DNA from: a virus
DNA: 36,572 nucleotides
Direction: 5' to 3' (one strand)
IMG/VR virus record: IMGVR_UViG_3300021440_000074
Location: 1-36,572 of that record
Made by a program: the position numbers and the translations under genes. The notes beneath the pieces were generated by a model, which saw nothing but the letters and a program-made list of their open reading frames with translations, was not told the DNA's origin and ran no database searches. Positions 14,462-21,180 of this stretch are shown in pieces (the first letter of the stretch is position 1; each line of letters opens with the position of its first letter).

Positions 14462-14865
14462 AGTGACACCTCCAAAGTTTCGTAAATAGGGGTAAACCCG
14501 CACTTCATGCGGTACAGACGCGCCTGCGCGGGTTTTGCAGCGCAACGAATACGAGAGCATCCGAAGGCTTTAGCAAGGGTTTTTAGCTCTGTAAAAAATT
14601 GTTCAAACTGCGCCCCAGTTGCAGACATTTCGCAAATGTGCAGGACGCGAAGGTTAGGCAGTTGGTCAACGCGAATAACACCCCATCCAACGGGACTATC
14701 CTCAACGTCCATACGGACAAGCGTTCTCTCACCACGAGACAAAATCAACTTGAGTTGGTCTGCTGTAATCTCCCCGCCGGACGCTGCGCAAGCATCAGCA
14801 AGACACGAAGCGCCTTCGCTCCATGCTTGGTCGATATGCATCGATGGTACGAGGATGAGTTTCAT
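14458..14865 (-). CDS. GNAT-like virion-operon protein
   Basis: 135 residues from ATG 14865 (TGATG overlap with the previous stop). It is beta-alpha alternating: TLVRMDVEDSPVGWGVIRVD, LRVLHICEMSATG, FFTELKTLAKAFGCSRIRC, and a RLYRMKCGFTPIYETLEV end. The last stretch resembles the final strands of the GNAT acetyltransferase fold (xxxY-x-x-x-GFxxxxxxLxV). T7 gp13, an internal virion protein, is also said to have a GNAT-like fold, so a structural or assembly role is possible. The usual Q/RxxGxG/A acetyl-CoA loop is not clear, so activity is doubtful. Confidence 0.6.
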   Translation of the reverse strand: MKLILVPSMHIDQAWSEGASCLADACAASGGEITADQLKLILSRGERTLVRMDVEDSPVGWGVIRVDQLPNLRVLHICEMSATGAQFEQFFTELKTLAKAFGCSRIRCAAKPAQARLYRMKCGFTPIYETLEVSL

Positions 14866-15155
14866 CAATTACCCGTCAAAAACCTACATTGCAGCCACGT
14901 TCCGGGTGTACCGCCTACTGTGCAAATCCAGCCAAACACCACGTATTTGCTGAGTGCAACACCGAGTTCAGCAGGGGCATTGTTGCGCACAAAATCACCC
15001 TGCTTAAACGTGCCTGTCGTTGGTACGGATTGTGCGCTCTGGTAAAGCGCCGCGATGCTGCCTTCACTCAGCGCGTTGACCTGCGCCGCTACTTCGCGCA
15101 TCCATTTCGCGGCCTCTGCATCTACGTTCGTCCGAGGGGATGTGCTGATCTTCAT
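14865..15155 (-). CDS. Small virion-operon protein, 96 aa
   Basis: It starts in an ATGA overlap with the gp10-like gene and ends in TGATG. It begins MKISTSPRTNVDAEAAKWMR, followed by a helix, then GDFVRNNAPAELGVALSKYV and a C-terminal WICTVGGTPGTWLQCRFLTG. The GDxVRNxxPxExG...KYVxxGWxCxxGGTPGTxxxxRxLTG pattern recurs at the ends of phage fibre-like and virion proteins as a compact beta domain. Probably a small tail or head-tail accessory protein. Confidence 0.65.
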   Translation of the reverse strand: MKISTSPRTNVDAEAAKWMREVAAQVNALSEGSIAALYQSAQSVPTTGTFKQGDFVRNNAPAELGVALSKYVVFGWICTVGGTPGTWLQCRFLTGN

Positions 15156-16051
15156 ACGTCACCCTCTTGGATTAGATTCATGCCGATGCCTGTAAGTGTG
15201 TGGTCGCCCGTAAAGGTGAAGTCACAGCGATGCCAGCGGCCAGAATCGAGCACGTCAAACTTGCCATCAGCCATAGTTGCAGCAGAACCAGCCGTTTCAG
15301 TTTCGCCAAGCTCTGCGGAGTGGTATGTTTCGATTGTTGCCACCGTAGGCTTGCGGGAGAATCTGCACCGCACTTTATCCATGAGCGTGTAAATATCGTC
15401 ATCTCCCACATACCATGCCTGCGCTGCACTCGTGCCCGCAGCGCCTGTGAGCAGTTGCAACTGGTGCGACGTGTTGAACAAGCCAAGAGACTGACCACCA
15501 GCCACCCAATAAGGTGAGTCAAACGGATAGTTTGGCAACCCATCGATCGTGGCTGATATTGTTGCGAGGTCATGAATCGTCATGCCCGCAGAGATGTAGT
15601 TCAGCACCGCCTCGCAAGGGATTGCCGCCGTGCCCCATTGCTTTGTCCCAACGTGGTAAACCAGCGCATGGTCTGGGCTTGTTGCGCTTGTGCTAGGGTA
15701 GAAAATCCAAACCCTGTTTGTCTTGCGATCAAAGATGCATTGTGTGCGGTAACGTGTGGCTGGGTTTGAGTTGGAAAAGAACCAATTCCTCACCATGCCA
15801 ACACCCAAAGGCGAAGGGCGCGAGCCGTCAAATAGCCAAAAATTATCCTTGCCCACAATGAAGTGAGCGCCGCCAATGTCGCACCAAGCATCTTGGCCAA
15901 TGCACCCAGCATCGCCGCCCGTGACTTGCTGCCAATCCCACACAACGCCTGTGCCTGTGTATTGGCCTAGGTAAATGGCTTTTTCTTTGTACGCCACTGC
16001 GTAATCACCCAATCTACCGCCAGCGGTAAGTCGTCCCTGCGTACTGACCAA
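15152..16051 (-). CDS. C-terminal part of the gp10-like protein (after an in-frame TGA)
   Basis: This frame continues the 16088-16600 frame without a shift; only a TGA (16088-16090) separates them. The nearest possible restart is TTG 16051, with no clear ribosome site. It reads GRLGDYAVAYKEKAIYLGQY, VVWDWQQVTGGDAGCIGQDA, then a repeated strand pattern (GGAHFIVGKDNFWLFDGSRP) typical of beta-propeller or P22 gp10-like packaged-DNA stabilisation proteins. The layout follows the SU10/P22-type adaptor gene, exactly where gp10 is expected. Whether it is made depends on readthrough, restart or a sequence error at the TGA. Confidence 0.7.
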   Translation of the reverse strand: MVSTQGRLTAGGRLGDYAVAYKEKAIYLGQYTGTGVVWDWQQVTGGDAGCIGQDAWCDIGGAHFIVGKDNFWLFDGSRPSPLGVGMVRNWFFSNSNPATRYRTQCIFDRKTNRVWIFYPSTSATSPDHALVYHVGTKQWGTAAIPCEAVLNYISAGMTIHDLATISATIDGLPNYPFDSPYWVAGGQSLGLFNTSHQLQLLTGAAGTSAAQAWYVGDDDIYTLMDKVRCRFSRKPTVATIETYHSAELGETETAGSAATMADGKFDVLDSGRWHRCDFTFTGDHTLTGIGMNLIQEGDV

Positions 16052-16087
16052 TCGGCCTGTATTCGCCTGCGTAGTGACGGTGGTTGT

Positions 16088-16600
16088 TCAGCCTGTCTCG
16101 TTGTAAAGCGCAGAGCACCACCACCTGTCGGGCGATGTACCATACGTGCCATCAACCGTATTGAGCGCCATCACGAAGCCGCCCACGGTGAAAACAATTT
16201 TTGCTTTAGGGGCAGTAGCAATTGCAGCGAATGCGCCCGAGGCAGAGCGTTGAATGGTATCGGATAGATTCGCAGCGATTGACGCATCACCAAACTGGCA
16301 AAAGCTCCATCGGGTGTCAGAGCCGCCCGTATAGGAACCAGCAGAAACATCAGTCCACGCACCGCCTGATAGCTCGTACAGCTTTGTAGTTGTTCCGGCA
16401 AAAACCCTGCGGGAGTCGTCCAGCTTTACAGCCACCGCAGCGCCAACACATGCAGCGGCCAGCGCGGGCGTACTTGCAGGGGTGATGCCAGTAGGCGCAC
16501 CAACGACCCCCACGTCAGCGGGGATGATGTTTTCACATGCAAGCAGGGCACCGGGCGTTGTTGGGTCTGCGTCCGGGGCAAAGCCAATCACTTTATCCAT
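16088..16600 (-). CDS. N-terminal part of the gp10-like protein, ending at an in-frame TGA
   Basis: 170 residues from ATG 16600 (TAATG overlap with the adaptor gene). It begins MDKVIGFAPDADPTTPGALL and carries the family's DDSRRVFAGTTTKLYELSGG strand pair. It ends at SPDRWWCSALYNETG followed by TGA. From remembered relatives, the segment should continue W-T-P-x-x-x-T-Q; here it is TGA then TTTVTTQ. The gene plus the downstream frame gives 482 codons including the TGA, close to P22 gp10 in length. Role inferred: sealing packaged DNA at the portal/tail junction. Confidence 0.7.
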   Translation of the reverse strand: MDKVIGFAPDADPTTPGALLACENIIPADVGVVGAPTGITPASTPALAAACVGAAVAVKLDDSRRVFAGTTTKLYELSGGAWTDVSAGSYTGGSDTRWSFCQFGDASIAANLSDTIQRSASGAFAAIATAPKAKIVFTVGGFVMALNTVDGTYGTSPDRWWCSALYNETG

Positions 16601-17187
16601 TATCGCGCCTTGATTTGTAGTGAGCCGATAGAGGGTTGCCCGCGCCGTTCAATGAAGCGTTTCACCGCGTCAAGCGCATCGCTCACCATAGGCGTAAGCC
16701 CTTGCACCATCATCGCGTTGCGGGTGTACTTTGCCCCCTCAAGGCATGAGGCGTAAAGATACAAGTCGGGAGCGTTTTCCAGCAGCCAATTGGTCGTGTT
16801 TGCGTCGCTCAGAGCCGTTAGTTTTGGCGTGTAGTACAGAGTTACCACCGTTCCAGTTGAAGCGCCTGCAATGCGGATTTGGCCATTCTCAAAGGCATAT
16901 TTCGTGGGCGTTGTTTGCCCCGTGTATGTCTCTGGCTCGTTTTGGTAGTCAAGCGCATAGGCCACGCCCTGATATGTCGCCGTGATTTTGTTCAGCGAAA
17001 GGAAGTCAACAGGCAAATCAGCGTATTCGCCCGTAGTGGTCAAGTCCGTGGATAGCTGCGAATCTTTGATGTTCAGCTCACGAAACAGATACGCCTCTGC
17101 GATGCTGATAAACGTGGGTACTTGCGCCGCCAAGTCTGTGCGATGCAGGTAGCTTGCCACCTGTGTTTTGAGTTCGCCGTAAATCAT
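16600..17187 (-). CDS. Head-tail adaptor (P22 gp4 / SU10-type)
   Basis: 195 residues from ATG 17187 in an ATGA overlap. The N-terminus, MIYGELKTQVASYLHRTDLA, is a helix. It is followed by VPTFISIAEAYLFRELNIKD, a beta segment (DYQNEPETYTGQTTPTKYAF), LYYTPKLTALSDANTTNWLL and a C-terminal helix (AVKRFIERRGQPSIGSLQI). The helix / beta / helix order and place between the capsid and the gp10-like gene fit the adaptor that joins the portal to the tail in P22 (gp4) and in SU10-type phages. Confidence 0.75.
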   Translation of the reverse strand: MIYGELKTQVASYLHRTDLAAQVPTFISIAEAYLFRELNIKDSQLSTDLTTTGEYADLPVDFLSLNKITATYQGVAYALDYQNEPETYTGQTTPTKYAFENGQIRIAGASTGTVVTLYYTPKLTALSDANTTNWLLENAPDLYLYASCLEGAKYTRNAMMVQGLTPMVSDALDAVKRFIERRGQPSIGSLQIKAR

Positions 17188-17507
17188 TTGAGGAACTTAT
17201 CAAAGGTGACAAAAGCGGTATTCTCACGCAGCCAGCAAACCATTGCTACCTTGCGCTCATCCGCTGATTTGTACTTGCTCACAATGTCCATATAGACCGC
17301 ACGGGGGATGGTGCCAATCTTGCGCCCATCGCCCCAGCGTTCGCCCGATGTAGCGTTGCGTTCAGCCTTGCATTCTTCCAGCATGGCCGATGCATCGAAA
17401 CTCTGAACCCTGACGGCTTGATCGCCCTCAAGAATCAGCTTATGACGGATGCCGTATTCGTCTACGCCTTCGTCAATTTCTACGTTTGCATCGAGTTCAG
17501 TTCTCAT
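17184..17507 (-). CDS. Hypothetical head-completion-region protein, 107 aa
   Basis: It starts in an ATGA overlap with GGAGG upstream and ends in another. It begins MRTELDANVEIDEGVDEYGI, with ERWGDGRKIGTIPRAVYMDI and a C-terminal VAMVCWLRENTAFVTFDKFL. The xERWGxGxxxGxIPxxxY core recurs in podoviruses between the capsid and adaptor genes. Likely a minor head or head-completion protein; no enzyme motif. Confidence 0.6.
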   Translation of the reverse strand: MRTELDANVEIDEGVDEYGIRHKLILEGDQAVRVQSFDASAMLEECKAERNATSGERWGDGRKIGTIPRAVYMDIVSKYKSADERKVAMVCWLRENTAFVTFDKFLK

Positions 17508-17794
17508 ACATCCTCCACGGGGGAGACTTGCATCACACCAGCGGAAGTTACTTGCAATCCTGCAATGTGTGTGCGGCCAAGCGTGGGGACAATCACCGAT
17601 TCAGCGGGATGAACCATCATGTCCGTGCTCACCGCAGTTTGTGCGCCAGTGCCCACACGAACGTAAGTGGCGGTAGTCACTGCGACGCGAATCAATCGGG
17701 GCACTGTGCCACCAGAATCCACGGGGATAGCGCCACCAGCCGATACGCCAGAAGTTGCAACGTTGATACCCGTCGCGTTGATTTGTAGTGCCAT
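17504..17794 (-). CDS. Small capsid-associated protein, possibly head decoration
   Basis: 96 residues, started at ATG 17794 (TTGGAG 7 nt upstream), not 17806. It begins MALQINATGINVATSGVSAG and is a small Thr/Val/Gly-rich beta protein (RLIRVAVTTATYVRVGTGAQ and VIVPTLGRTHIAGLQVTSAG). Its place directly after the capsid gene and its composition suit a decoration protein, but its small size and lack of a recognised family leave this open. Confidence 0.55.
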   Translation of the reverse strand: MALQINATGINVATSGVSAGGAIPVDSGGTVPRLIRVAVTTATYVRVGTGAQTAVSTDMMVHPAESVIVPTLGRTHIAGLQVTSAGVMQVSPVEDV

Positions 17795-17813
17795 GTCAAA
17801 CTCCAAATGAGGA

Positions 17814-17828
17814 GGGGTATTTCACCCC
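17814..17828. terminator. Hairpin between the capsid gene and the next gene
   Basis: GGGGT (17814-17818) pairs with ACCCC (17824-17828) around a 5-nt loop, within the 61 bp between the capsid stop and the next ATG. No U run follows on either strand. A partial terminator or an mRNA-end stabiliser that keeps capsid mRNA high is a common arrangement; here it is only a suggestion. Confidence 0.3.
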
Positions 17829-17855
17829 AAACCGGAAAGACGGTGCTATGTGGGA

Positions 17856-18830
17856 TTAGGGTGTCAAGTTAGTGATTTTGGCTTGTGCAGTAGGCGCACG
17901 GACTGTCAAGCAGCAGTCTGCCGTAATCAAAATCTTGTCACTGTCGCCAGTCTTTGCCAGAGCAGACTCTTGGAAGCCGTCGAGGAAGGCCATATCCAAG
18001 TAATCGGTGTTCAGCAAATACGCGGTATCGGAGCCGGACATGATGTAATGAGGCACGACGGTGATAGCACCGAAGTCACTCAGATACACGTCGGCGCCAC
18101 CGACCACAGTGCCTTGAGCCGCTTTGCCGTTTTTCACGTCAATTCGGTTTTGGGCAATGCTGGAAAACTGCGAGAACAGTTGCTTGTGAGCAGGAGACAA
18201 CACCAGCATTTCAGGCACTTCGCCAGACGTGACAAACACGTTTTGACAAGCGGTATCCAACAAAGCCTTCGTGAAGGTGCGGTTAGTACCAGCCGTGATT
18301 GCAGTAGTGGGAGCGCCCGAAGTCCAAGCAGCGGTTGCGCCAGCACCGTTATGCAAAGGGTTAGAAACGCACTGCACGCCCAAGCCGCCAGACTGACCCG
18401 CTACGGAAGTCGTAGCAGCGATAGCAACTTGAGTGGGAGACAATACCATCGCTTCAATGTCACGCTTGATAGCGTCCATCTCTTTAGCGCGGAGGTATTT
18501 CATTTCACTTGCGCGGCCTGCTTTTTTCACGATGTTCGCACGGCGGGAAACGCCGATAGTACCGTTGAAAATTTGCAGGTAGTTGCCGATGCGGTTGGTA
18601 GATGTTTGAGCGGCGGCTGTTGCGTCGTCGCCGTCAATCATCTTGTTAGCAGCACTCACCGCACGCAGCGCGTCAGTTTGCCACTCGTGGAAGTCGGTAG
18701 TAGCCTTCACGCGACCCATTGCCGATGTGACAGGGGTTTTTGCGGGAGAGGTGTTGTAGATGTTGTCCAGCAAGTCTTCGCGGTTGCCCTTGAGCGAAGC
18801 CTTCTGGTAGAGGTTGGTTGGGACTGTCAT
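17856..18830 (-). CDS. Major capsid protein (SU10/DUF5309 type)
   Basis: 324 residues beginning MTVPTNLYQKASLKGNREDL, which has the family's early LxDxIYNxxPxxTPxxSAxG region at residues 20-39. A FHEWQTDAL follows near residue 46, then GNYLQIFNGTIGVSRRANIV, a central beta section and a C-terminal ITADCCLTVRAPTAQAKITN. This is the pattern of the SU10-type major capsid family (PF17236), with an HK97-like fold. It lies after the scaffold gene and is followed by a hairpin. Very likely the main shell protein. Confidence 0.9.
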   Translation of the reverse strand: MTVPTNLYQKASLKGNREDLLDNIYNTSPAKTPVTSAMGRVKATTDFHEWQTDALRAVSAANKMIDGDDATAAAQTSTNRIGNYLQIFNGTIGVSRRANIVKKAGRASEMKYLRAKEMDAIKRDIEAMVLSPTQVAIAATTSVAGQSGGLGVQCVSNPLHNGAGATAAWTSGAPTTAITAGTNRTFTKALLDTACQNVFVTSGEVPEMLVLSPAHKQLFSQFSSIAQNRIDVKNGKAAQGTVVGGADVYLSDFGAITVVPHYIMSGSDTAYLLNTDYLDMAFLDGFQESALAKTGDSDKILITADCCLTVRAPTAQAKITNLTP

Positions 18831-18845
18831 GATTAAGACTCCAAA

Positions 18846-19811
18846 TTAAAGATCGGGTAAAGATGCTGCAAGGTCTCGCAGGCTTGCGCGTCCGCTTCTA
18901 AAGCGTTGCTGCACCTGTTCATCCTTGCGTACGTTTGTCGAGTTTTTCTGTTGCACTTTGGGAGCGTTTTGCACACTCTGCTTCACTGCGGGCTTTTGCG
19001 CCTGCAACTTACGATAGGCCAACGCATCGCGCAAGACTTTCACCTGTCGGCTGTCTAGGATGGTTGCCAAGTCTTCATTGTTGAAGCCGTAGGTTTTGGA
19101 AGCATCGCTGTACATCGCGGCCAGCGCATCACGATCAATGCCGTCTTTTTGCAGTTCTGCCCAAGTCTTTTGGTACATCTCTGCATGCCGCCTTGCTTGG
19201 GCTTCTTGCTGCATTTGCGCTTGTACTTGGCGCTCATGTGCAATCTGTCCATCAAGTTGCGCAACGACATTCGCAATCATTTGCTGGCGTTGGTTTTCAG
19301 CGACCCAAGCTGCAGGGTCAGTATGGGCGAGTTGCGCCATTTCCTGCTCACTGCGTAGCCCAGCCAATTGCACAATAGCCGCTCGACTTGCCTCGGTTTT
19401 TTGTGCGTAGCTCTGGCTGAACTCTTGGTATTTGCTTTTCAACAAATCGACGGCCTCAGCCTCACGGTGCGAGAGTTCCTGTGTCTTGCGGGTGTAATCC
19501 GCTTGACGTTGGTAGCCCTTGACCAATTCGGTTTCGGTGACTTCGACTTCTTGATTTGCGCCATCTTCGCCTTGGATGGTGACTTTCAGTTTGCGTTCGG
19601 GTGCAGGCTCGGCTTGTTCCTCGTCCTCGGGGGTATCCTCGGTCGATTCGTCCTGTCCGTCCGTGTCCGATTCGCCAGTGTCGCCATCTTCGGCGGTTGG
19701 TTCGTCGGTAAGGGCTTCATCATCCTGATCGCCTGATTCGTCAAGAGTGTCAGGCAGGAGAGAAGCCAAATCGCTCAAAGTACCGGGTGCATTGTCTGCG
19801 TGTCCGTCCAT
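18846..19811 (-). CDS. Capsid scaffolding protein
   Basis: 321 residues. The N-terminal 75 are extremely acidic (for example EDGDTGESDTDGQDESTEDT), then KLKVTIQGEDGANQEVEVTE, a long helical Gln/Glu/Ala-rich middle (EAEAVDLLKSKYQEFSQSYA) and a basic end (NVRKDEQVQQRFRSGRASLR). This is the usual scaffold layout: disordered acidic start, long helix, basic helix-turn-helix that binds the coat. It is encoded directly before the capsid gene. The ribosome site is weak. Confidence 0.8.
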   Translation of the reverse strand: MDGHADNAPGTLSDLASLLPDTLDESGDQDDEALTDEPTAEDGDTGESDTDGQDESTEDTPEDEEQAEPAPERKLKVTIQGEDGANQEVEVTETELVKGYQRQADYTRKTQELSHREAEAVDLLKSKYQEFSQSYAQKTEASRAAIVQLAGLRSEQEMAQLAHTDPAAWVAENQRQQMIANVVAQLDGQIAHERQVQAQMQQEAQARRHAEMYQKTWAELQKDGIDRDALAAMYSDASKTYGFNNEDLATILDSRQVKVLRDALAYRKLQAQKPAVKQSVQNAPKVQQKNSTNVRKDEQVQQRFRSGRASLRDLAASLPDL

Positions 19812-19903
19812 TTTTCGCTTTCAAAGTCTTGCCTTTGTCCCTAGACACCGGACATTAGCGCGGCGCATCTCTGCGTTCGCAATTAGGGCGGGTGTACGCC
19901 CGG

Positions 19904-20200
19904 TTAACCTACTTTTCGAAGCCACCGCTTGGCGATGGTTTCGTTACGTATCTTGTCATCCTCAATTCGTTGCTGCGATAGCCGCCCGTTTTGGACGAAC
20001 CCATTTAACAACGATTCAAACGTGTCTGTCAGCTTTGCCAGCTGAAGCAGCAGCAATTGCCCCTCAGTGTCTCGGATAGGGCAATCGCGCCACTTTTGCA
20101 CGACTGACTCTTTGAGCAACTGCATCGCCTCTTTGTATGCTGGGTTGTCCATGACAAGCGCAGCATCTTGAGCGCGTTTGATGTTTGCAAAATCATCCAT
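19904..20200 (-). CDS. Hypothetical helical protein, 98 aa
   Basis: It begins MDDFANIKRAQDAALVMDNP, followed by AYKEAMQLLKESVVQKWRDC and a Leu/Gln-rich helix (EGQLLLLQLAKLTDTFESLL), ending basic (RIEDDKIRNETIAKRWLRKV). It has no recognised catalytic motif. The DNPAYKEAM...KWRDCPIRDTEGQxxLxQLxKLxDTFES pattern is widespread in podovirus head clusters as a conserved hypothetical. A head-assembly chaperone is possible. The start has no clear ribosome site; it lies 7 nt after the repeat at 20207-20230. Confidence 0.65.
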   Translation of the reverse strand: MDDFANIKRAQDAALVMDNPAYKEAMQLLKESVVQKWRDCPIRDTEGQLLLLQLAKLTDTFESLLNGFVQNGRLSQQRIEDDKIRNETIAKRWLRKVG

Positions 20201-20206
20201 TGATAC

Positions 20207-20230
20207 ATTGTCCCAAGTGGTAAAGCGTTA
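20207..20230 (-). repeat. Intergenic repeat, copy 2 of a 24-bp element
   Basis: Read on the plus strand, 20207-20230 matches 25386-25409 at 21 of 24 bases (ATTGTCC...TGGTAAAGCGTTA). On the minus strand both copies begin with the TAA stop of the preceding gene and lie before the next gene. Two non-homologous genes share the same 3' extension, so the match is not coding descent. Confidence 0.7.
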
Positions 20231-20761
20231 GCACAAAAGCAACAAAACAGCCAAATCATCATCCTCGCGCCTACGCGCTTCAATGTCTTGCTGTATCTGT
20301 TGGGCAAGCAGAGCAATACGCGCAACCTCTGCCCAATTTTGCTCACTGACAAAGCCGTTTATCTGCTCGGGTATGGCAAGGGCTTTTAGCTGCGCCTCAA
20401 GCTCATCAATCCTGATAACTTCGTGGCTTACCGCTTCGTCAAGCGCTTTGTATGTGCGTTGTTTTAGTTTGCGCTTGGATTGCTTGCTTGCTGCCCTTGC
20501 ACGGTCAATCGCCTCTTGCGCTTTGGCCTCTGCGTCTAGCCATGCGTCTGCATCGTGTGCACTGTCAAATACGTGGATTTTCTTGCCGCGCCGCACATAC
20601 CAGCGCTTAATATCAACTTCGCCGCTGTAGGTCGTGGGCGTTGGCTCAGGGGGTGGGGTTGTTACCCATGTTTTAACAAATGGCTGGCCGTTGTATGCGA
20701 AATTCATCCCGCCAAGATCGACGGGGCTTGAGTCGAACGGTTGACCTTGATAGGCGTACAT
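20228..20761 (-). CDS. Hypothetical structural-region protein, 177 aa
   Basis: It begins MYAYQGQPFDSSPVDLGGMN and then FAYNGQPFVKTW, so the first 35 residues hold a duplicated YxGQPF unit. A short Pro/Thr linker (TTPPPEPTPTTYSGEVD) leads to a basic strand (KRWYVRRGKKIHVFDSAHDA) and a long charged helix (LDAEAKAQEAIDRARAASKQ). It follows the 140-aa-class gene directly (stop then ATG). The KRWYVRRGKxxxxF...AxAxL module appears in several phage virion genes. Function unknown. Confidence 0.65.
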   Translation of the reverse strand: MYAYQGQPFDSSPVDLGGMNFAYNGQPFVKTWVTTPPPEPTPTTYSGEVDIKRWYVRRGKKIHVFDSAHDADAWLDAEAKAQEAIDRARAASKQSKRKLKQRTYKALDEAVSHEVIRIDELEAQLKALAIPEQINGFVSEQNWAEVARIALLAQQIQQDIEARRREDDDLAVLLLLC

Positions 20762-21172
20762 TTACAGGCTCATTGCAAGGGTAAAAAGAGCATCCATTTC
20801 GGACTCGGTCTTGCCCATCGCCACACCGAATTGAACGACAAATGGGTCATAGCGGCTAAACTCCGTCGCGTATTCCCATCCGTCTTTTACTGACTGGTCG
20901 CCACTGTTTGCGACTGCATATTCAATCGCATCGCGCAGCCCTGTAGCGTTAAGCGCCTTGCGCATTTGCCACGCGCTGCACTTGAGGATGACGGTTTCGA
21001 CAGTTGGGTTTTGCAGGGCTTGCTGTTGCAATTGCTTGTCCACGGCTTGATCGACGGCCTCTTGTGTAGGCTCAATGTCGAACCATAAAAACAGGGCTTC
21101 GCTCGGGCTTGCAATAACGCGCACGCGCCATTGACCTGTGCGCTCTTGTTCTTTTTCAACAATTTGATACAT
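20762..21172 (-). CDS. Hypothetical virion-operon protein, 136 aa
   Basis: I prefer ATG 21172 (MYQIVEKEQERTGQWRVRVI): the GAGG at 21180-21177 is correctly spaced for it but too close to ATG 21178. It reads EALFLWFDIEPTQEAVDQAV, SAWQMRKALNATGLRDAIEY, then VKDGWEYATEFSRYDPFVVQ. The C-terminal W-x-x-A-xx-F-x-R-xx-PFV pattern recurs in tail-fibre-associated phage proteins of Siphoviridae and Podoviridae (a DUF-type domain with a W-RKxLNxxGLRDAI helix). Probably an accessory structural protein. Confidence 0.6.
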   Translation of the reverse strand: MYQIVEKEQERTGQWRVRVIASPSEALFLWFDIEPTQEAVDQAVDKQLQQQALQNPTVETVILKCSAWQMRKALNATGLRDAIEYAVANSGDQSVKDGWEYATEFSRYDPFVVQFGVAMGKTESEMDALFTLAMSL

Positions 21173-21180
21173 GGCCATCC

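Noticed and set aside
17850-18836. 328-codon plus-strand frame opposite the capsid gene
   Set aside because: Antisense of a recognised capsid gene; long open frame due to codon bias, with no ribosome site and no plausible product.
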